A DNA stretch of 64,000 bases, from assembly GCF_040869045.1 (NCBI RefSeq), contig NC_090321.1:77347183-77411182 (forward strand). The letters run 5' to 3'. Shown here piece by piece: positions 51,070 to 62,612 of the stretch (position 1 is the first letter of the stretch; every line of letters starts with the position of its first letter). The translations under genes and the position numbers were made by a program. The notes under the pieces are model-generated. The model searched no databases and was not told the DNA's origin. It worked only from the letters and a program-made list of their open reading frames with translations. Source of the stretch: Eurosta solidaginis (taxonomy: Eukaryota; Arthropoda; Insecta; Diptera; Tephritidae).

Positions 51070-54035
51070 TATTCATTTATTTATTACGACTCTTAGAGCC
51101 TAGGTCAACACTTAAAAGCATTTATTATTATTAATTAACAATATGTACTATGTATGAAATTGAACTTAAATTAGTATTTGAATTCGAAACATGAATTTGA
51201 ATTTGAAACATGTAACACAAATTCATTCGAATCCTAATATTTATTTTATATTCATTGATTGAGCATATAATCTTGTCTTAAATAAGTTATTATCACAATT
51301 CTTAATATTTGCAGGTAATTTGTTGAAGCATTTTAACCCTTTGTAAAAAAGACTATTTTTTTCAGACTCCGTTTTGTAATTAGGTAATTTAAAATCATTT
51401 CTCTGCCTCGTATTTCTGTCATGAACCTCGTAGTTAAATTTAATACTTGTTTTTAGATAATCAGGCAAATTTCTGGTTTTTAGATTTTATGTTGTATATA
51501 AACTTCATACTGTGGAAAAATATTTGCTGTTTTACGCTCGTCCAATTCAAACTTTGTAGCATATCTTTAATGGGGGTATCAAAACGTTTACTTAATATAA
51601 AGTGCATAGCTTTATTCTGCATTTTTTGCAGTTTATCGATTTGCGAATCCTTCAAGTTAAAGAAAACAGTAGAACAATATATGAAGTATGGCTCAAATAT
51701 CGACCTATATAATTTTGCTTTATAATAACTACTCAAGTTTTTACAGGTTCTTTGAATGAAATATATTGTTTTAGCTATTTTAACTGTTATATAATCAACA
51801 TGGCCATCAAATTTTAGTTTACAATCTATTTGAATGCCGAGATATTTAATCATCTGCACCTTTTCAATTTTAGTATTATTTATTTTAATAGTTTCAAAAT
51901 GAGCAATATTCTTCCTTGTTATTACCATATATTTAGTTTTTTCAATATTGATTTTTAGTCTGTTATCACACAGCCAAATATAGAGTGCATCTAAATCACT
52001 TTGCAGTTTTCTCTTATTTCATGTTCATTCCTACCTTTTATGGAAATTAGTGCATCATCCTCAAATATTTTTATGGTACTGAATTTCAATATAGACTTAA
52101 TGTCATTAATATAAATGTTAAATAAAATTGGAGCTAGCACAGAGCCTTGGGGTAAACCAATCTTAACGTCCACTTCGTCCGATCATGCGGAACCAATTAT
52201 TCCTCTTTGTTTCCGATTTGTTAAGAAATTATCAAACCAATCTAATTCAATATCTTTAATCCCAAAGCTTGCTAATTTTTCTTATAATATTTTCTGATCA
52301 AAGGCTCTTTTGAGATCAATGAAAACTGCAGTGATCGACTTTTTGTTATTAAGTTCTTCTATCCATTCAGCTATAACCATGTTTAAAGCTGTTTCGCAAG
52401 AATGATTCTGTCGAAATCCTGACTGTTGTGGTATAAGTATCTTATTATTTTCTAGATATTGAACTAATTGATTTTTAACCACCAGCTCTAAAATTTTCTC
52501 ATCACTGGTCAAAGTATTTATGGGTCTCAGCTCCTCTGCTTTAATAGTATTTGCAACTTTTTCTATTGGGACTATAGTCGAGGTTTTCCAAATTTGAAAT
52601 ATGCCACTGCTTTCATTTATAATTTGAGCATAGAAAAAACCTAAATATGGTATTACATCTTTCACAACACCATCTGATAACAATTTTTTTCCACCTCTTT
52701 TGGCTTTAAACTTACTGACTATTTTTACGATGTATGTCATCCGTGCTAACTTGGTCAAATTTAAAAACACAATTAGTTAGACTAGGTATATTAGCATCTC
52801 TATCAAATACTTCTATATTGCTACAAATCTCTTGAATGCTATCCACAAAATATTTATTTAAATTGTTGGCAATTTCCGATTCATTATCATATATTAATCC
52901 ATTTATTACTATTTTCTTTATTGGTGAAGTTTCCTTTCCCATACTTATTTCCTGTTTGAAATGTTTCCACATAATTTTACTATCATGGCTTCTACTATTT
53001 ATTTTATGTTCCATATGTTTGATTTTTTAAATTTTCACAAGCTCTTTGTATTTTTTTTTTATGTTTCCCATTCTCCTGAAGTTTGCGCCAGTTTATACAG
53101 TTCAAATTTATATTTACTCATATTGGCTAACTCATTGTCATACCATTTATTCATTAAATTGAATTGAACAACTTTTTCATAAGTTAGATTTTGAATAACA
53201 CTCAAAATATTGATATTAATGATCAAATCTTTATTATCCAAACTTACTCTGTCAAAATTGCTATAATCACATATGCGCAATTGATTTGCAAGTGATTCAA
53301 TATTATAGTACTCCCATGACGTAATTTTTATAGTGCTCGTCATTCTAAATTTAGGGCTTATTTTTATCTTAAATTGTATTGTTTCATGATCGGAAATTTG
53401 GTGATCATCTAACTTTTCACACACTATGTCTTTAGTATTCGAAAAAAGTAAATCAATTTTTGTTTTGGATACATCGGTTATACGAGTATCAAAATCAATT
53501 GTTTGATACATACAGTATGATTTAAAAAGTTCAACTAATTATATGCTATATGTTGACATATTATTTAAATTAATATTAAAATCGCCCACAAGAATGTTAT
53601 TTACAGACAGCTCACTAGTACTACCTAAGACGGTACGTAAGTAGTTTATGAAATCCGCATCGCTTGTGCTCGGTGAGTGATAAACCACACCGATTTGCCA
53701 TTTTGGGTTAAAATGCTTCAATTTAATAAAAATACACGACATATTTTTGGCTATTGCTTTATTATACTTAATGCTAAATTCGATCGAATCATGTAAATAC
53801 ACCAGAACACCACCAGTATGCCTACTATGTGAATCACATCTGACTAGGTTATAAGTTTGTATGCTCAACTCCTGATTCGTTATTATTTGTGGTACATGTT
53901 TCAGCACACAGTATTAAAGCTGGATTTTTAATTTCAAAGTCTTTCAAATTCTGCTTTGTTCCCTAAAATACTATTTATATTGTGATACAGACAAATTAGA
54001 ATGCTCCTATTTGATTGCTACTTTCTAGTTTCGTT
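51070..54035 (-). mobile_element. NLR-3: jockey/CR1-group non-LTR element, ORF2 part
   Basis: Minus-strand endonuclease and reverse transcriptase ending in an A-rich tail (aataaataaatgaataaata, about 51085-51066 on the minus strand). Closest in wording to NLR-2 (QSGFRQNHSCETALN against QSGFRKNHS). A candidate ORF1 lies at 56371-56898, displaced by about 2.3 kb of other DNA. Confidence 0.82.
51241..54030 (-). pseudogene. NLR-3 ORF2 (endonuclease and reverse transcriptase), broken
   Basis: From 54030 down: the start 'ILICLYHNINSILGNKAEF', then 'SRHTGGVLVYLHDSIEF', 'NILVGDFNINLNN' and 'HQISDHETIQFKI' (endonuclease). RT follows with 'EELRPINTLTSDEKILELVV', 'PQQSGFRQNHSCETALNMV', 'TAVFIDLKRAFDQ', 'GLPQGSVLAPILFNIYIND' and 'IKIFEDDALIS', where Glu replaces the usual Ala but both catalytic Asp remain. 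The tail has 'FEPYFIYCSTVFFN' and 'KNSLFYKGLKCFNKLP'. At least six frameshifts or stops (near 53520, 53040, 52740, 52285, 52180, 51985, 51465) kill the gene. Confidence 0.85.
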
Positions 54036-54211
54036 TTAACCTGAATGTATCTTCTATATGCTGGGCATTCTTCAATTCAATTATTTTATGAGATTTTCCG
54101 TTTCATATGCAGTCATTTATTACAACTACGTCATTTTTTTCAGCAATATGTTCTTTTTTTTATTTTTTTCAAAATTTTACTTCATATGCATACATTTGCT
54201 TATTTCATATA

Positions 54212-54520
54212 CAGTAACTCATGTGAATAAGTGACATAGATCCAAAAAAATTTAAAGGACTTAAGAATATTACTTTATTGTACTTAAATTGAATGGACTA
54301 CAAATCTCAATACTCTAAAAAATTCTAGAAATTCGGAAAAAAAATTAAAATTTTTTATGAAAATTCGTCGAATTTTTGAAACATTTTTTAAATATAATTT
54401 AGTTTTTGTTATAGATCGTGACAAATTTTCTTATGGCAAATTAGTTAAAATAAATTTGCGAAAGCGAAAATTGTAAGAATTGTCCAAAAAGGGGTGTCTA
54501 CTTATTTATGTGAGTGACTG
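54212..54520. mobile_element. Tc1/mariner-type MITE with TA target duplication
   Basis: Ends 'cagtaactcatgtgaataag' and, inverted, 'cagtcactcacataaataag' (20 of about 24 matching), each bordered by TA (54210-54211 and 54521-54522). 309 bp, noncoding. CAGT-type ends with TA duplication are classic for Tc1-like elements. Confidence 0.85.
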
Positions 54521-54792
54521 TACATATGTACATACATATTTTGTATTTATTTGAGTATTTATCCTGGCACTACAATTTTTACAAAATTATTTTATAGTAC
54601 CAGTCAGGAATGTAAAAGTAAATTATAATATTAATAACAATGTAAATAATTAAATTAATTATGTGAAAATTACTTATTACAAAAACTTAAAAGTAAAGTA
54701 TCATACACAGTAGAAAAGACTATAGATTTAAATTAAATAAAACCTGATCCAAGAAAAAGTTATAGGGTAGGTTATCATTTATAACTATGTTA

Positions 54793-55489
54793 TTATTCGC
54801 TATCATCACTTTCATTCGATGAGTCACTTGTGGAATAGTCATGAGCATCAGCAACACTACTGTGAAAGCTTGAAACAACTGGGGTATTTACTGACTCCTC
54901 AACATTATCGGGGGACATTAAATTTAAGACTTCTGAAGTCAGACTTTTAAATTTTTTCTTAGGTATCTCCCTAAAACTGTTAACTAAAGGATCCGATGTT
55001 ATAAGCAACATATTCATAAGATCTCTATTCGTGGCTTCACGCGACTGCTTTTGTGTGTTATCATCCCTGAATCGTCTCAAATCTTTGTTACGGGCTTCCT
55101 GTGCTTCCTCAGAAAGTTGACCAATAGGTAAAATTGCTGATTTTATAATATCAGTACTATGCACTAAGATTTTATGAACTGTAACAGGCATATTAAACCA
55201 TGGATAGAGATCTATGTATAGTTTTTTAGTCTCGACCGCAAATTTTTCAAATCTTTGGATATTTATATTGTACCCAGATGCTAATGCGCGAAGGAGAGTG
55301 TCGAATCTTTTGATGGGCGTAACATCCAATCCCGTAATCTCAGCACTAACCTCAGAATTTTCGAAAAACCTACGAGCAGTATTGCCGAAACCTGGTTTTG
55401 GTTTATCTACTATCAATCCAAGTTGTGCAGTATTTATATTACATTCAGGTATTGGCGTAGATGCTACCAAATGGGGTTGTTTTGTGTAG
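54793..55489 (-). CDS. Unrecognised ORF (225+ residues) with acidic C-terminus
   Basis: Minus-strand frame, first Met at 55470, open upstream to about 55489. It is rich in Asp, Glu and Lys, with 'GLIVDKPKPGFGNTARRFFE', 'ITGLDVTPIKRFDTLLRALA', 'LYIDLYPWFNMPVTVHKILV' and 'ILPIGQLSEEAQEARNKDLR', and an acidic Ser-rich end. I recall similar uncharacterised multicopy proteins in arthropods and hydra but cannot name a domain. It lies between the ORF1-like and ORF2 parts of NLR-3, next to a Tc1 MITE, so it may belong to an inserted DNA transposon. The frame is clean for 225 codons, unlike its neighbours. Confidence 0.5.
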
Positions 55490-55760
55490 CGTTCCTGTGT
55501 GGTTATACCTGCATTAGAATTGCTTTGTATGTACCTGTTTTTATGCCTTGGTGACTGGTGCGGTAGGTTGTGGCAGGTTGAAGTCAGTGATCTTCGCCTT
55601 TTTACTTTTGGTGTGCTCTTGTTGTTTGTTCCCTGTACCTAGGAATTGGTTTTGCCGTTTGTAGATCAGCTTTAATGGTTCAAATATCTCGTCGGAGCTG
55701 GTACGTACATACATCCTATTTTATTTGTAGAGATAACTAAATCTGCAAAAAAAAAAACAA
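55490..55760 (-). pseudogene. Possible upstream coding segment of the unrecognised ORF
   Basis: On the minus strand 55720-55550 reads 'MYVRTSSDEIFEPLKLIYKR' and then a Lys/Gln-rich stretch to a stop near 55546. It is in a different frame from the 225-residue ORF about 60 bp further on. It could be its N-terminal part with one frameshift or a short intron. Confidence 0.35.
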
Positions 55761-56370
55761 ATTAAAATAGATGTGCAAAGAATTCGCAATGGTTTTTTCT
55801 TTCGACTATTAGAGAATACTTGCGACTATAGCATATGTAAAATTTAGCCCGGATATCTGCGGATGTATGTAACTTTTTTGTCCCTAAATTTAAAAATATA
55901 GAGAAAAAAAAGCTTTTCTTCTTAATAACGGAATGTTAAATATATTGAAAATACTCTAATTGCGAAAGAATTACTATTAAAAAATTTTACTTACCTTCGA
56001 GCTTAGAATCCATGAAAAAAATTATATAAAAGTGTTCACTTAAAATAAATATGAAGCTTAATATTCAAAAAGAATTTTGCAAATTAATCAATGCATTTTA
56101 CGGCCACTCCTACCTTCTTACTTCAATTACTCGATATATATGAGCAAAAATATCAAAAAAAAAGCAAAAATCCCATTATTTTGTTTGTTTTCTTTCATTT
56201 CTCATTACACTTTTCTTGGAATAAGAACTTTGTTTTTGTCCAGCTAGCTTGTTCTACACGAAACACTGTGCACTGGTGTTACATGACATTCTGTTGGTTC
56301 AATCACTGTTTTTAGCGCTACTTTCGTATGTTTGTTTTTCTTAGCTTTATCTTTTGGTTTAATAACTATC
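55761..56370. other. Unassigned AT-rich DNA
   Basis: No gene seen. A-rich and T-rich runs only; the short plus-strand frame at 56091-56315 has no recognisable content. Confidence 0.45.
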
Positions 56371-56898
56371 CTATTTTAATATTAGTGCGGCTGCTTCTGC
56401 ATATGCAATTTTGTTTTTAACATTTATGTTGCTGTTGCTTGCATTATTTCCCGATAAAACTTCGGTCAATTTTTCGTTATTTGTTTCCATTGTTTGTGCC
56501 AATTCTGCTAATATGTCTTTTCTCATTTGATTTATTTTAATTTCCACATTATGTTCTAAGAGTGAATTGAAGTCTGTCATTAGACCGACTTTCAACTGTT
56601 GAATCTTATTAAATAATGCTTCTTCAATAATGTCCTTCATTTCTACATTTCCGAGCCTCTTTTGGTCACAATTTTGTATCAAATGTTTGATTTCAACGAA
56701 TTTGGTGTTTGTATCACATAACGAACATTGATTGCAAAACCACTTTATATTCGCATTTTCACTCAACAATTTAATTTCTTGTCTTTTCATATTGCTGCAT
56801 TTTATGCAGAAAAAAGAACCATAGCCCCCCGAACATGAAATTGAATCGTCTATTTGCACTAATTTTACCATGCTCTCTTTGCACTCGGATGGCGGCAT
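56371..56898 (-). CDS. ORF1-like protein with PHD-type zinc motif (NLR-3 ORF1 candidate)
   Basis: 175 residues. The N-terminal half has a Cys/His cluster ('SCSGGYGSFFCIKCSNMKR' and 'WFCNQCSLC') resembling the PHD-like fingers of ORF1 proteins in CR1/jockey-type elements. A helical, coiled-coil-prone middle (FNKIQQLKVGLMTDFNSLL, KINQMRKDILAELAQTM) and an Asn/Ser-rich tail ending 'AYAEAAALILK' follow. The strand agrees with NLR-3 ORF2 2.3 kb downstream. Complete start and stop, so it may be the 5' half of the same element separated by an insertion. Confidence 0.6.
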   Translation of the reverse strand: MPPSECKESMVKLVQIDDSISCSGGYGSFFCIKCSNMKRQEIKLLSENANIKWFCNQCSLCDTNTKFVEIKHLIQNCDQKRLGNVEMKDIIEEALFNKIQQLKVGLMTDFNSLLEHNVEIKINQMRKDILAELAQTMETNNEKLTEVLSGNNASNSNINVKNKIAYAEAAALILK

Positions 56899-57289
56899 TT
56901 TGCCATCAATTTCTTAATACATTTATTTAAATCAATAATATGGCTTATAATTCGCATCAATTTAAAAACTGACACGGATCTAACAAAAACACGTCTGACC
57001 TTTAAGCATTCAATCTACATACATGCCACTACTACTGCCGTTGCCACCAATATAGTAGACACTAATACTGCCAATTTTTATTTTTATTTATTTTAATGCT
57101 GCCAAAGCCTCTAATATATTAAGTGCTAATACTGCCACTGCCGATCCTAGTACAACCAACGCCGCACTTACTGTCGATGCCGCCAATATCAATAATATCC
57201 CCGACGATGCCGCTGCAGCTGCTACAGCCACTACCTTCAACAGTGCTAGGGACCAACTAGCTATAACAATCCTTAGCGAACTAGACTAA

Positions 57290-57985
57290 GAGGTCGTAGC
57301 ATCGAAGAAGAGGCTTGAAATCTTGACACTAATCAAGAGAATCGAATATCTCGACTGTCGGGTCTCCATCAAGAAAAAGCTACGTCTAGACTTTGGAGAT
57401 ATCGAGCACGCTCTCCCGAAATTCAACGGAGATAGCTTCAAGCTTCTTGCTCTCCTCCGTGCGCTAAGTGCACGAGTCTTCCTATCAACAACAACCGCAC
57501 TAAACTACGACGCCCTAAAGAAGGCGCGGACCGCCGAACGCAAAGCGTGCCAATATTGCCGAAACTAAGCTAATAGATTTTTTCATCGACGGTATGGGGA
57601 ACTCGGTTCAGAACATTCAACTCTTGATGATGGCACGCACTCTCGACGAATTGAAGACATTGGTAAGTCGCTACCAACAAAAATTTACTGCGACCAACGT
57701 CACTGGAAATGCTCCCAAGCAGCTCATCACAACAAACTTAAAATAACAATCAACAACAACAAACACTGGGCAAAGAACAACAAAACCTAAAGTACATTCG
57801 ACGCTGTGCTTTAATTGCTAGCGACATGGGCACATGAAGTCCAACTGCCGATATCCACTACGCCCAGATGGAGCATGCTTCCGCTGTTGGCGCATGGGCC
57901 ATGACCATCGTTCTTGCTCGAATCCGGCCAAAGTTTTGAAACCACGGGATGATGTGGCCTTTGTTGCAGACGAACAGACCTAGCG
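57290..57985 (+). pseudogene. Gyp-E gag with two zinc knuckles
   Basis: 'LDFGDIEHALPKFNGDS' parallels Gyp-B gag, with a deletion right after it. 'FFIDGMGNSVQNIQLLMMAR' and 'LDELKTLVSRYQQKFTA' are the capsid end. Two CCHC motifs follow: CFNC-stop-RHGHMKSNC (57800-57850) and CFRCWRMGHDHRSC. Several stops make it inactive. Confidence 0.75.
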
Positions 57986-58019
57986 GAAGCCGCAATTGGC
58001 GCATTTAATTTTGTAAGTA

Positions 58020-59142
58020 TAACATTTAAATTGGCTAGGGAAACAATATGTGATAAAGTACTTTCTTTATTTGACACCAGCAGTCCGGCTAGCTTCAAAA
58101 AGGCGTCACTTGGCCCAAAAAATTTTGTATGAGAGCATTCCAATGTAGTCGAATCCAATTACAAAGCCATTGGAAGAAATAATTTAATTATATTAAAAAA
58201 GTGAAACGTAAAATACAGTTTTTAAATAAATGAAACGAAATTGAATTAAATATTATACCAAATGAGAATATGAACATACCAGTTATTTTGGGGTTTGACT
58301 TTCTGCATACTTTCTATATTGAATTAAAAAATAGCGTAAGAAAATACACTAAGGAAAAGTTATTAGAAATGAGAGATAGCTATGAACCTAGTTTGTAGCT
58401 ATGATATGATGACTCAATCAGTAATTAGTTCCGACGTATACCCTGCCGTTATGTCGATTGATGACGATAAATATATCATCATTTACATGGACGACATTCT
58501 TCTTGCAACCGAAAAATTCGAAGAACACAAAGATTTATTGAAAGCTGTACTAGAACGACTCCCTCTACGGAATTTGAAACTCAATGTCAATAAATGCAAA
58601 TTTGGATACGATGAAACTTAGGGTATACTGTGACTCGTACGGGAATACTACAAAATGCCTTTCAGGATCTTAAGTCTACGTAAGTAAAAAGCCCAGTCCT
58701 GGCTATATATCCTCCAGAACGGGAAACGGAACTTCATTACGACGCCAGTGGCATACGTTTTGGCTGTTTTGCTGCAACGTCAAGATGACAAGAAGTTCCA
58801 CCCTATTTTATACTTTTCCAAGACTGCTTCCAGCGCCGAATCAAAGTACCATAGATTCGAGCTGGAAACCTTATCTATAATATACGCACTAAGAAGATTC
58901 AGGCCATACTTGGAGGGCATACCCTTCGCAATAGTTACCGACTGCAATGCACTGACAATGACTCTGGAGAAAAAACAACTAAACCCTCGAATCGCTAGAT
59001 GGGCTCTTGAGCTTGAAAATTATAATTACAAAATAAAGCATAGACGGGGAGCTTCCATGAGCCATGTTGACGCCCTTAGCAGACGACGAATCGCCTACGT
59101 CATAAATGCAGACGACGAAGTGACAGAGGGACCTATTTTACA
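58020..59142 (+). pseudogene. Gyp-E protease, RT and RNase H fragments
   Basis: The protease is reduced to 'LFDTSSPASFKKASL' and later 'LFWGLTF' pieces. RT survives as 'YIIIYMDDILLATEKFEEHK' and 'LNVNKCKFGYDET' (58460-58620) after loss of its first half. A further deletion precedes RNase H: 'AESKYHRFELETLSIIYALR', 'AIVTDCNALTMTLEKKQLNP' and 'SHVDALSRRRIAYV'. Confidence 0.82.
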
Positions 59143-59145
59143 TCC

Positions 59146-59720
59146 ATGGAGTTGGTTGCTTTCTTGACGAGGCAGAACATAGGTCATGTCAAGGTCGCTG
59201 CTGCCTCTCCGCAGACCAACGGGCAAGTGGAAAGAGTAAACAGGATATTAAAATCTATGTTAGGGAAGTTAACAAACGAAATAAACCATTATGACTGGGT
59301 TAAAAGATTACTTGAGGTTGAGTATGCTATAAACTCAACCCATAGCACCTGCCGGGGTACACCCAGTCACCTTTTGTTCGGTGTTGAGCAGAGAGGAGTC
59401 GTCGTAGACGAATTCACTGAAATCTTTCAGAACAAAATATGCCCAGATAATGGACGGGATTTAGAGAAGATACACAAAGATACATCGAATTCCATCCAAG
59501 CTAGGCAGGAATATAATAACATACGCTCCGGCAATGGTCACTTCGGGGCTAAGACAAACATATAGGCGACTACGTTGTCGTGAGAAATGTCGATACAACA
59601 GTCGGAAGTAATAAGAAACTTATACCACAATATAAGAGCCCTTATGTAATCCATAAAATATTAGGAAACGATAGAGACATAAAATATAACGTAAGAGACA
59701 TAAATAATTGCCAGTAAGAG
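59146..59720 (+). pseudogene. Gyp-E integrase fragment
   Basis: The first catalytic part is deleted. The segment begins at 'VKVAAASPQTNGQVERVNRI' (catalytic Glu), continues 'YDWVKRLLEVEYAINSTHST' and 'FGVEQRGVVVDEFTEIFQ', and after a frameshift near 59560 ends in a segment homologous to 19259-19420 of Gyp-B. Confidence 0.82.
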
Positions 59721-61078
59721 ACATAAATAATTGGCGGCAGGTGTCTGGAGGGTGTTGTAGTATTATGCATGGTACCTCCTTATGTCAATACGTTTGTAGT
59801 ATTATGCAGCACATTCTAATACGCCAATGTACTTTCTATGCAGACCACCCATATTGCATTCACATTACAATATCGACCTAAATACATTTCGTTTACCCCA
59901 ACGCAGCGGGAGTTCAACATCACTTACTAATGCCGACAACAAGACCTGTATACGGTTACATTTCTACTGGCGCATTGACGAGTTCGTTAATAGCGTGACC
60001 GCATCAATGCGCCTGCCAAAATATTTCTACAGTTAAAATTTTTTAAAGTAGGTCAAACTTATATGCTGACTCAGTATGTAAATGTTAAGAATGTAATTTA
60101 TTAGTGTTAGTGTAAATGCGTATGTGTAGAATAGATAATATTGTACAAAAGGAAGGACAATTCCAAAATAAAATCAATCGCATTCTAATGCTATAGATCG
60201 GCGAAACATTTTCGTTTCAATTTATTGCATGGCGATCCTGCCAGCCTGATCTTCAATCAGCTGAAAATTTTCTCATAAGCAAAATTCGCTAGATCTCGCT
60301 GACCAGAGATCCTGCCAAGTCGGTCTCGGAAGTAGTTTTAAAATTAAAAAGGACTAATTTTTTCTAAAAGTCCTCGAAATATACATTTTAAAAAATTTTT
60401 TTATTAAAACGGACTAACTTTTTCTAAAAGTCCTCCTCCTACATACTAACTGGACTCTGCCATGCAACAAAAGCAGGACATTTCAAGCAGTGCTACATGG
60501 TAACAAACACAGGCATTTCAAGTAATGATTGGACATTAAAGGAGATACGATACAGCAATTCAGCATTTTACATAATTATATTTGCAAGGACACTTTTTCG
60601 TACCAAAGAAAAAGAATAGAGATGGAAAAGTTAAATCAAATTGTAGACACAGCATAAAAAGGAGTGGAATATTACAAGGATAATAATTTTGGCCGGCGGC
60701 AGTAATCATAACAACTGAGGCGGGCAGCATGAATGGTGACTATTATTTATAAGTATACAATAAACCTTAGCATGAATTGAGCGGCCTTAGGGACGAAGTT
60801 TTTGCCCAGGAAATTTTTTTTTCACTCTTTCTTATTTAAGTTAGAATTAACATTTCACCATAGGACTAGTGTAATTGAAAAAAAAGTGTGTCAAAAAAAA
60901 AGAACAAAAATTTGCAAATAATTTGTCAAAAAAAAAAAAATTTAAAAAAAAACCAAAAAAATGTCAGATCATTATAACTAAATAAGTAAGTAAATTGGAA
61001 TGCTCAGGTCGTCCTTATAAAAACAGCTTAAATTTGGAATTCTTCTTTTATATTCACTGATGTTTTCCAAAGATAGAA
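59721..61078. other. Mostly unassigned DNA, probably including LTR and leader of Gyp-F
   Basis: 59827-60036 has a 69-codon frame with no recognised domain. About 60160-60260 (ccaaaataaaatcaatcgca, then attgcatggcgatcctgcca) looks like an LTR end followed by a leader, but no second LTR copy exists in the window. 'ggactaactttttctaaaag' and 'ggactaattttttctaaaag' (60343-60440) form a two-copy repeat. A-rich runs occur at 60880-60960. Confidence 0.4.
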
Positions 61079-62416
61079 ATGAACAAATGGGAACAAATTT
61101 ATGAGGCGTTATCTGAAGAAAAAATTAAAGCAGAAAAAGCATACAAATGTATAAATAAAAATACCACAATAAAACCAGAAACAATAGTAAAACATTTGAA
61201 CACGATCGTAGCAGCTCTAAATAATATAGGGCAGGTGATCAATAAGGTAAATAATATACTCACCAAAAAGCACCAAATAGAAACTTACCAATTCTTTCCT
61301 ACGTACGAGATAAATTAGTATCTTCTCTAGCCAGATACAACATAGAAATAGCTATACCAACCATAGTAGAAGAAAAATTCCAGGTTGATTATAGCTCAGT
61401 TCTAACAGAAATTTCCCGGAACCGCACCCCATCACCATCTTTGAGTCAGACTTCATCGGTGGAAGAAAATAAACCATTCAATTACCCAGTCATTAATATC
61501 ACAATGGGACAAACCGTAGTAGAATTCATAAAAACCGCCTCATCAGTGCTACCAGAGTTTGGTGGTAAGCCTGAAAATTTGCAGTTTCCTAGACGCCCTT
61601 GGTATCCTCGACAAAATCAAAGATAATCACGAAACTTTAGCAATAACGCTGATAAAAACAAAATTAAAAGGCACAGCAAGAAATTTTATTAGCAACGAAA
61701 CTACAATTGCACAAATAAAATTAAAATTGAGAACTGCAATAAAAGGCGAATCAGTGGAGGTTTTGACAGCAAAACTCCTGAATATCCAACAGCGCAGTAA
61801 AACAGCAAACCTATACACTGCAGAAATAGAAAAGATAACTAGGTCATTGGAGGGAGCATACATCTCGGATGGCTTAAACCGAGACTTGGCAACCAGATAT
61901 GCAATCCAAGCAGCAGTCAAGAGCCATGTGTAAGAACTGCTCCAAAAAGAAAGTGAAAATGATCATGCAAGCGGGAACGTTCACAACAATGAACGATGCA
62001 ATTTCAAAGTTCACAAACAGTTGCACGGAAATCACAGGCAGCTAGAACACAATTTTAAATATACGGCAACAAAATCAATATCGAAGTAATTTCCGTGGAG
62101 GTTATCTAAATAACACGGAAGTTATAGAGGCGGAAGGTTAAGACCACAACCAAGGAATAACAATAAGAATACCACAAGACCAAATAATAATACCCAAAGA
62201 GTTGCAACCCATATGGAAATAGGAATTATAGCCAGACACGTAACGTACGCAATTGTATGCACCAGGAAAACCAGCAGACTCCACTTTAAGAGCAATAAGC
62301 AAAAAAATATGTGTACTAAACCTACACTTAAATAGCTACATATCCACTAAAACGACTCTAAGTAACTCAGTTGCAAAGCTCCTAGTAGATACAGGAGCAG
62401 ATATTTCAATAATAAA
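61079..62416 (+). pseudogene. Gyp-F: gypsy gag and protease start, truncated
   Basis: Gag frames: 'MNKWEQIYEALSEEKIKAEK', 'PVINITMGQTVVEFIKTA', 'SFLDALGILDKIKDNHETLA', 'TKLKGTARNFISNETTIAQI' and 'GESVEVLTAKLLNIQQRSKT', with frame changes near 61320, 61600 and 61930. This LKGTAR/GES-type capsid is typical of one Ty3/gypsy branch in flies. A protease start 'AKLLVDTGADISIINK' lies at 62362-62420 with the DTGA active site. Sequence then switches to a Helentron-like end, so RT and the rest are absent. Confidence 0.75.
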
Positions 62417-62417
62417 C

Positions 62418-62450
62418 AAGTAAGAACGGGACTGTCTTCGGCTGTGCCTA
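62418..62450 (+). mobile_element. Helentron-type subterminal fragment
   Basis: 'aagtaagaacgggactgtc' followed by 'ttcggctgtgcc' resembles the hairpin-bearing end (gtcttcggctgtgccgaagac) of fly HINE elements as I remember them, with the right stem half already lost. It truncates Gyp-F. Confidence 0.45.
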
Positions 62451-62612
62451 TAAGAAATATATAGTGAACAGACCTAAACAATTTTTAAGATAAATATAAA
62501 AAAAACAGGTAGGTACTTTGTGTGAGGATGCAAAGTTTCAGGTTTTTTGTTTTTTGAAGCTTCTAGCGGTAAAAAAGGGGCAAAAATTACAGTTTATATA
62601 GGGTATATAATA

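Larger units (their letters stand above)
57020..59720 (+). mobile_element. Gyp-E: decayed Ty3/gypsy element of the Gyp-B family
   Basis: Collinear with Gyp-B but with different deletions: gag (57180-57568), nucleocapsid (57780-57980), protease and RT fragments, RNase H and integrase. It lacks the NLR-2 insertion and so documents the empty site. No LTRs were recognised. Confidence 0.8.

Noticed and set aside
57811..58158. 115-codon minus-strand frame over Gyp-E
   Set aside because: It is the antisense of the Gyp-E zinc knuckles and protease remnant and has no recognisable domain.
12738..62416. An envelope gene in any of the gypsy elements (errantivirus type)
   Set aside because: No long frame with signal peptide and transmembrane segment follows any integrase; the pol ends run into LTR or unassigned DNA.
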